This document shows positions 59,088-64,000 of a stretch of DNA of 64,000 nt, one piece after another; positions within the stretch are counted from its first letter, which is position 1, and every line of letters begins with the position of its first letter. Source of the stretch: Paraglaciecola sp. MB-3u-78 (lineage in GTDB: Bacteria > Pseudomonadota > Gammaproteobacteria > Enterobacterales > Alteromonadaceae). Made by a program: the position numbers and the translations under genes. The notes beneath the pieces are model-generated. The model was not told the origin of the DNA. It searched no databases and worked only from the letters and a program-made list of their open reading frames with translations. Where the stretch lies: contig NZ_PJCF01000006.1 in assembly GCF_002835935.1 (NCBI RefSeq), positions 372,001-436,000 of the forward strand, read 5' to 3'.

Positions 59088-61229
59088 ATGAATTTTAAAC
59101 GAGGAATACTTCTCCTCATTATTGTCATGCTTATCGCCGCCTTTTTTATGTTTGATATAGGGCAGTATCTGACTCTCGAGAGCCTAAAAGTGCACCAGCA
59201 AGATTTGGCTGAATACATCAAGTCAAATTGGTTGCAGGCATTCATCGTTTACTTTGTTATTTATGTCACCGCTACTGCGCTTAGTTTACCTGGTGCCATT
59301 ATTTTAACCTTAGGCGCAGGTGCCTTATTTGGTTTAGGTTTCGGATTACTTTTAGCCTCCTTTGCTTCTACTATCGGCGCTACGCTGGCATTTTTAGTGT
59401 CACGGTTTTTGCTCAGAGATTGGGTCAAATCAACTTTTTCAGAGCGCATTAAAGCAATTGATAAAGGCGTTGAAAAAGACGGGCCTTTCTATTTGTTAAG
59501 TCTTCGATTAGTCCCCATTTTCCCATTTTTTGTTATCAATTTAGTGATGGGCGTTACCAGCATCAAAACGGTCACCTATTATCTTGTCAGCCAAGTGGGA
59601 ATGCTTATTGGTACTGCGGTTTATGTTAATGCGGGCACACAACTAGCTGAAATAGAAGCCGTGTCTGATATTGCTTCCAAAGAACTAATTTTATCTTTTG
59701 TGTTACTTGGCATTTTCCCGATTATTGCCAAATTAATTTTGAATTTTATCAAACAGAAACGGGTATACAAAGGTTGGCAGAAACCTAAGACATTTGACCG
59801 CAATATGGTAGTGATTGGCGCTGGCTCTGCAGGTTTAGTGACAGCTTATATTGCGGCTGCGGTTAAAGCATCGGTCACCTTAGTAGAAAAACACAAAATG
59901 GGTGGTGACTGTTTAAATACAGGTTGTGTGCCTTCAAAAAGTTTATTACATGCCAGTAAGATGGCACATGTGCATAAAATTTCTGCAAATTCAGGTGTGA
60001 ACTACCAAGCACCAGAAGTTGATTTTAAAGCGGTAATGAATCAAGTACACAGCGTGATCAAAACCATAGAGCCTCACGATTCTATCGAACGTTATGAGTC
60101 CCTTGGGGTAAAAGTAGTGACTGGTAGCGCAACAATAGTATCGCCTTGGCAAGTTGATATTCAAACTGCAGATGGCGTGCAATCGCTAACCACTAAAAAT
60201 ATTGTTATTGCTACGGGTGCCAGTGCTTTTGTGCCACCTATTCCGGGTCTGCAGGATATCGATTACTTAACGGCCGATAACTTATGGGATTTAACCGAGC
60301 AACCTAAACGCTTAGTGGTGTTAGGTGGTGGGCCCATTGGTAGTGAATTATCTCAAGCATTTGGTCGTTTAGGCACACAAGTGACACAAGTAGAAATGTT
60401 GCCACAATTGCTCGCTAAAGAAGACCCAGATGCAGCCCAGTATTTGTATGATCAATTAATCAAAGATGGCGTTGACGTACGCTTGAATACCACAGCAACA
60501 GCCATTGAAAAAACCGCTGAAGGCAAGTTTATTGTGTTGGAAAAAGATGGTAAACAAGAGAAATTGCCCTTTGATGAAATATTGATAGCTGTGGGTAGGA
60601 TGGCCAACCTAAAAGGTTTTGGCTTAGAAAAATTGGGTATTGAAACCAACCGTGTGGTGGTGACCAATGAGATGCTACAAACTAAATATCCGAACATATT
60701 GGCCGCTGGCGATGTTGCGGGCCCATACCAGTTTACTCATACCGCAGCACATCAGGCTTGGTATGCTGCGGTAAATGCTTTGTTTAGACCCTTTAAAACC
60801 TTCAAAGTCGATTACAGAGTTATTCCATGGGCCACATTTACCGATCCTGAGATTGCCACTGTGGGATTAAACGAGCAAGCTGCAAAAGAGCAAGAAATTG
60901 CTTATGAAGTCACCACTTACGATATAGGCGGGTTAGACCGAGCATTAGCAGACGATCATGCTCGAGGATTTGTAAAAGTCCTGACACCTCCTGGTAAAGA
61001 TAAAATACTTGGGGCAACTATTGTAGGCGCGCAAGCAGGAGAACTCATTGCAGAGTTTGTGCTAGCGATGAAATACAACCTAGGTATGAATAAAATTCTC
61101 GGTACGATTCATATCTACCCCACTATGGCAGAAGCAAGCAAGTACGCTGCAGGGAACTGGAAAAAAGCCCATACACCTGAAAAACTACTGGCATTTGTCG
61201 AGCGTTTTCATACCTGGCGTCGTTCATAA
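59088..61229 (+). CDS. Fusion of TVP38/TMEM64 membrane domain and mercuric-reductase-like flavoprotein
   Basis: A 713-residue two-domain protein. Residues 1 to about 225 form a multi-pass TVP38/TMEM64 (SNARE-associated, VTT) domain with GAIILTLGAGALFGLGFGLLLASFASTIGATLAFLVSRFLLRDWV and RLVPIFPFFVINLVMGVTSI. From about residue 235 there is a pyridine nucleotide-disulfide oxidoreductase: FAD site MVVIGAGSAGLVTAYIAAA, redox-active pair CLNTGCVPSKSLLHASKM (around 275), NAD site LVVLGGGPIGSELSQAFGRLG, and the dimerisation end GTIHIYPTMAEASKYAAGNWKKA. No paired C-terminal cysteines specific to MerA are seen, so mercury is not the obvious substrate. It starts an operon whose next gene follows with zero gap. 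Confidence 0.92.
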   Translation: MNFKRGILLLIIVMLIAAFFMFDIGQYLTLESLKVHQQDLAEYIKSNWLQAFIVYFVIYVTATALSLPGAIILTLGAGALFGLGFGLLLASFASTIGATLAFLVSRFLLRDWVKSTFSERIKAIDKGVEKDGPFYLLSLRLVPIFPFFVINLVMGVTSIKTVTYYLVSQVGMLIGTAVYVNAGTQLAEIEAVSDIASKELILSFVLLGIFPIIAKLILNFIKQKRVYKGWQKPKTFDRNMVVIGAGSAGLVTAYIAAAVKASVTLVEKHKMGGDCLNTGCVPSKSLLHASKMAHVHKISANSGVNYQAPEVDFKAVMNQVHSVIKTIEPHDSIERYESLGVKVVTGSATIVSPWQVDIQTADGVQSLTTKNIVIATGASAFVPPIPGLQDIDYLTADNLWDLTEQPKRLVVLGGGPIGSELSQAFGRLGTQVTQVEMLPQLLAKEDPDAAQYLYDQLIKDGVDVRLNTTATAIEKTAEGKFIVLEKDGKQEKLPFDEILIAVGRMANLKGFGLEKLGIETNRVVVTNEMLQTKYPNILAAGDVAGPYQFTHTAAHQAWYAAVNALFRPFKTFKVDYRVIPWATFTDPEIATVGLNEQAAKEQEIAYEVTTYDIGGLDRALADDHARGFVKVLTPPGKDKILGATIVGAQAGELIAEFVLAMKYNLGMNKILGTIHIYPTMAEASKYAAGNWKKAHTPEKLLAFVERFHTWRRS

Positions 61230-62072
61230 ATGAGTGAGAAATATATTAATGGAAAAATCCTATCTTGTTTATTGGCTGCAGTTTTATTGATGAATTCTGC
61301 TATTGCTCAGGCTTTTGACCATCAACATCACATGTTGACTCAAGTGTTGAGTGACGTGGTGATGTTGTCGCCTAATAAAAAGCAAACTCGGGTGGATTAT
61401 GGGCTGCTTAGTAAGCAGCCCGATAAGTTAAATGAATATTTGACGACCTTATCCTTAGTCAAACAAAACGAATACCAGTTATGGACGTCCGATGAACAAC
61501 TGAGCTTTTTGATTAATGCCTATAACGGCTTTACGCTACAGCTGATTAATCAGAACTATGCAAAGTTTCAAAGCGGCAAAGTAGAATCAATTAAAGATTT
61601 AGGCAGCTTTTTTTCTAGCCCATGGAAAAAATCGTTTTTTACTTTGCTCGATGAAAAGCACAGTTTAGATGATATTGAACACAACATGATCCGCGTATGG
61701 TTTGAGCGCCCGCGGATACATGCCGCCTTGGTGTGTGCAGCAGTAAGTTGCCCACCACTGAGAAACCAAGCCTTTGTCGCCGATAGCCTGAATGCACAAT
61801 TAGATGATCAAATACGTCAGTTTTTATCTGATGACCAACGAAACTCTATTAACGTAAGCGATAATCTTGTGTATCTCTCTGCTATTTTCAAATGGTACGG
61901 TGAAGATTTTGAGAAGGGGCAGCAAGGTTTTAATAGTCTCAAAGATCTGATTAAGGTTTATCAAGAAGATATGGCCGATGATCCTCAGCAACTGACTTGG
62001 TTGCAGAAGCAGAACTTTAGTATTCGTTACTTAGATTATGATTGGCGGTTGAATGACATCTCGACTTTTTAG
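61230..62072 (+). CDS. Exported DUF547 protein
   Basis: A 280-residue protein with a signal peptide (ILSCLLAAVLLMNSAIAQA). DUF547 features are LSFLINAYNGFTLQLI, FFTLLDEKHSLDDIEHNMIR, PRIHAALVCAAVSCPPLRNQAF and YLSAIFKWYGEDF. The family has a papain-like Cys-containing fold by prediction, and its substrates are unknown. The ATG directly follows the stop of the flavoprotein gene, and the end overlaps the ynjB-type gene by 20 bp, so all are probably one transcription unit. Confidence 0.9.
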   Translation: MSEKYINGKILSCLLAAVLLMNSAIAQAFDHQHHMLTQVLSDVVMLSPNKKQTRVDYGLLSKQPDKLNEYLTTLSLVKQNEYQLWTSDEQLSFLINAYNGFTLQLINQNYAKFQSGKVESIKDLGSFFSSPWKKSFFTLLDEKHSLDDIEHNMIRVWFERPRIHAALVCAAVSCPPLRNQAFVADSLNAQLDDQIRQFLSDDQRNSINVSDNLVYLSAIFKWYGEDFEKGQQGFNSLKDLIKVYQEDMADDPQQLTWLQKQNFSIRYLDYDWRLNDISTF

Positions 62073-63231
62073 ATCTTTAAGCAATATTTTTAGTGTATGT
62101 TTTGTACTTGTTTCTGTGGCAACGGCCAACGCTAACCCAGAATTTAAGCGCATCACCACTATTGAAGAAAATAGTGCCCAATGGCAACAAACCCTAAAAG
62201 CAGCTAAAGGCCAGTCGGTCTACTTTTACGCTTGGGGTGGTTCAAAAGCCGTCAATGATTATATACGCTGGGCAACACGAGAAATTGCACAGCAATATCG
62301 TGTAAAATTAATCCACGTTAAAGTCACCGACCCATCTGAGCCAGTCTCTCGACTCAAAGCTGAAAATGGCCGAACCAGTGCGATTGATTTGATGTGGGTT
62401 AACGGTGAAAACTTTGCGTATCTGAAGCAGCAAGAATTTTTACTCGGCAAATTATGGTCAACCATTCCCAATGCTGCTTTTTTAGTAGTAGATAGTTTAC
62501 CTATCACAGTGGATTTTGGTGAGCCGATGGATGGCTTTGAAGTACCTTGGGGTATTGGTCAATTTAACTTGATTGCTGAAAATGGGGTATTTCAACAATC
62601 ACAAGTCAGCGCCACGTCATTGTTAGATATTGCGAAAAAAAATCCAAACACAGTCACTTATCCTCGGCCACCAGAATTCCATGGCACTACTTTTTTAAAG
62701 CAGCTGTTAGTCAACTTAACCGATGCCGACCCGCACTTGTATCAGTCAGCCACCCAGCAAGCTCAAGACGAATTATTACCCGTCTTATGGCAATACTTAG
62801 ATCAGCTACACCCATATTTGTGGCAACAAGGAAAAGCGTTTCCGAGTTCGGCAGCTGAACAGCTGTTGTTGTATCAACAAAAAGTGCTTTCAATGACCGT
62901 GAGTTTTAACCCAAATCAATGGTTAAAAGAAAAAAGTACTCAACAAATTTCTGAATCGAGCGTGAGACGCTATTTTACTGATGGGGCGATCACCAATAGT
63001 CATAACCTAGCGGTCCCAAAATCGGCGCCTAGCCCAGATGCGGCTAAAGTAGTGATTAACTTTATGTTGAGTGAAAAGGCACAGAAAGAAAAATTCACTG
63101 GTGTATGGGGTGACCCTTCCGTGATTACTTCTTTGTTCTATGAAAAAGCAACTATGCCTGCTCATCCCGAACTTCACAGTTCATGGCATGTATTGATTGA
63201 GGACGCATGGCAGCAACGATACGGCGGGTAG
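62053..63231 (+). CDS. ynjB: ABC transporter substrate-binding protein, YnjB type
   Basis: A periplasmic binding protein of 392 residues with a signal peptide (LSNIFSVCFVLVSVATANA). It resembles E. coli YnjB: VYFYAWGGSKAVNDYIRWATREI, AENGRTSAIDLMWVNGENFAYLK, FEVPWGIGQFNLI and PRPPEFHGTTFLKQLL. Ligand unknown; the fold is of the Fe3+/thiamine/spermidine type. It overlaps the DUF547 gene (20 bp) and the permease gene (25 bp), indicating tight coupling. Confidence 0.9.
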   Translation: MTSRLFRSLSNIFSVCFVLVSVATANANPEFKRITTIEENSAQWQQTLKAAKGQSVYFYAWGGSKAVNDYIRWATREIAQQYRVKLIHVKVTDPSEPVSRLKAENGRTSAIDLMWVNGENFAYLKQQEFLLGKLWSTIPNAAFLVVDSLPITVDFGEPMDGFEVPWGIGQFNLIAENGVFQQSQVSATSLLDIAKKNPNTVTYPRPPEFHGTTFLKQLLVNLTDADPHLYQSATQQAQDELLPVLWQYLDQLHPYLWQQGKAFPSSAAEQLLLYQQKVLSMTVSFNPNQWLKEKSTQQISESSVRRYFTDGAITNSHNLAVPKSAPSPDAAKVVINFMLSEKAQKEKFTGVWGDPSVITSLFYEKATMPAHPELHSSWHVLIEDAWQQRYGG

Positions 63232-64000
63232 CGCCGTTAGCGCGAATACGGCAAATAGCACTCTCAAGCGGATGGTTGCTGGTGTTTTTAATTTCATTGT
63301 TACCAATCTTAGGCATTGTGGTTGGTTTGTGGCCACCTGAGCATATTACATTTGCCGACATTGAGGCTTTCTTAGGGTACCAAGGTCTGTCTGCTTCAGT
63401 CTTTATGACCTTATTCAGTGCGATATTTAGTACCTTAATATCCTTGTATATCGCGTTTATGGTGTATAGCCAGTATCACTTAAGTCGACGTTTACAGTCC
63501 TTTGAAAAATACCTCGCGCCGCTTTTATCCTTACCTCATCTTGCGATCGCCTTAGGGTTAGTGTTTTTGTTCAGTGATGGTAGTGTGTTTTTTATAGATT
63601 CAGGATTACCTCGTAAAGGATTATCCACCCTGATCATTGCCATAGTGATAAAAGAGGTGCCCTTTTTTCTACTGATTTTTAGTGCCATTGGTCGCCAGTT
63701 ACCCATCAAATATTGGTTGTTGCAGGGCCAAGCTTTGGGATACCAAGATTATCGTTGCTGGTGGTTTTTAGTGTTCCCGGCACTACTCAAACAATCCCGA
63801 TTAGCACTGCTCGCAGCTACGGCTTATACCCTATCGGCGGTAGATGTCAGTTTGTTAGTGGGACCGAATATACCTGAGCTATTTGCAGTATCAGTTTATC
63901 GTTGGCAAACCAGTTTTGCTGCAGGTGATCAGGCTCTCGCTTTTTGGGCTAACGCTTTGTTGCTGATACTGCTGGCCGTTTCAGTATTGATTTTATATGG
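63207..64000 (+). CDS. ynjC: ABC transporter permease, YnjC type (runs off the right edge)
   Basis: The first 264 codons of an inner-membrane permease are present, starting at ATG 63207 within the end of ynjB. Hydrophobic segments include WLLVFLISLLPILGIVVGLW and the BPD-type region IKEVPFFLLIFSAIGRQLPIKYWLLQGQALGYQDYRCWWFLVFPALLKQSRLALLAATAYTLSAVDVSLLVG, which holds the EAA loop (GQALGYQDYRCWW). In E. coli YnjC is a two-domain 511-residue permease; the remainder and an expected ATPase (YnjD) lie outside. Confidence 0.88.
   Translation, partial: MAATIRRVAPLARIRQIALSSGWLLVFLISLLPILGIVVGLWPPEHITFADIEAFLGYQGLSASVFMTLFSAIFSTLISLYIAFMVYSQYHLSRRLQSFEKYLAPLLSLPHLAIALGLVFLFSDGSVFFIDSGLPRKGLSTLIIAIVIKEVPFFLLIFSAIGRQLPIKYWLLQGQALGYQDYRCWWFLVFPALLKQSRLALLAATAYTLSAVDVSLLVGPNIPELFAVSVYRWQTSFAAGDQALAFWANALLLILLAVSVLILY

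Noticed and set aside
59088-61229. Naming the flavoprotein fusion a mercuric reductase (merA).
   Set aside because: Only the general disulfide oxidoreductase motifs are present; the MerA-specific C-terminal cysteine pair and N-terminal metal-binding domain are absent, and there are no mer genes nearby.

Overview
The window is chromosomal DNA of a marine gammaproteobacterium of the order Alteromonadales. The 16S/23S genes, the moderate AT-richness and the gene neighbourhoods (def-fmt-rsmB-trkA next to dprA-smg-tsaC-hemF-aroE; hslO-hslR-gspC..N-yrfG-nudE-cysQ) suggest an Alteromonas/Glaciecola/Paraglaciecola-type organism. The genus is inferred from recognition of the sequence, not from a search.

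Layout. 1-6.5 kb: 5' part of polA (minus), a 722-bp AT-rich gap with two perfect DnaA boxes and a LacI-type palindrome, trkH, a TraT-type lipoprotein pseudogene, a small secreted protein and trkA; trkH and trkA are the two core Trk potassium uptake genes. 6.6-16.1 kb: def-fmt-rsmB-trkA (minus) diverges from LysM protein-dprA-smg-yrdD-type-tsaC-hemF-aroE-DUF1488 (plus), and yrdA converges on the latter. 16.1-22.45 kb: a complete rRNA operon (P1 and P2 promoters, boxA, 16S, tRNA-Ala, tRNA-Ile, 23S, 5S, terminator); its 23S gene carries a roughly 125-nt intervening sequence in helix 45. 22.45-29.6 kb: an accessory stretch with remnants of IS630-, IS91- and IS1595-type elements around EVE-domain, DUF885, DUF1820 and TetR genes. 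The IS91-type transposase is itself interrupted by short palindromic elements. 29.7-33.8 kb: a three-gene membrane operon (DUF2157, DUF4401, GDYXXLXY) and a decayed IS1182-type element with perfect ends. 34-38 kb: yheT-yheU, yceI, cysQ-nudE and yrfG.

38.2-49.6 kb holds an uninterrupted twelve-gene type II secretion operon, gspCDEFGHIJKLMN (minus). It lies between yrfG and hslR-hslO, genes that are close neighbours in E. coli. 51-64 kb: a metallo-beta-lactamase-fold lipoprotein, a two-helix membrane protein, a frameshifted dihaem cytochrome c, ompR-envZ, prkB, a voltage-gated-type K+ channel, an N-terminally truncated DnaQ-type exonuclease remnant, and a tightly packed operon. That operon encodes a fusion of a TVP38/TMEM64 membrane domain to a mercuric-reductase-like flavoprotein, a DUF547 protein, a YnjB-type binding protein and a YnjC-type permease, and it runs off the right edge.

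Most of the window is ordinary core chromosome. The points that deserve attention are the 23S intervening sequence, the palindromic elements nested in the IS91-type transposase, the DnaA-box gap beside polA, the nonsense-interrupted traT-like frame, and the redox/transport operon at the right end. No CRISPR array, prophage, integron or classical defence island was seen.
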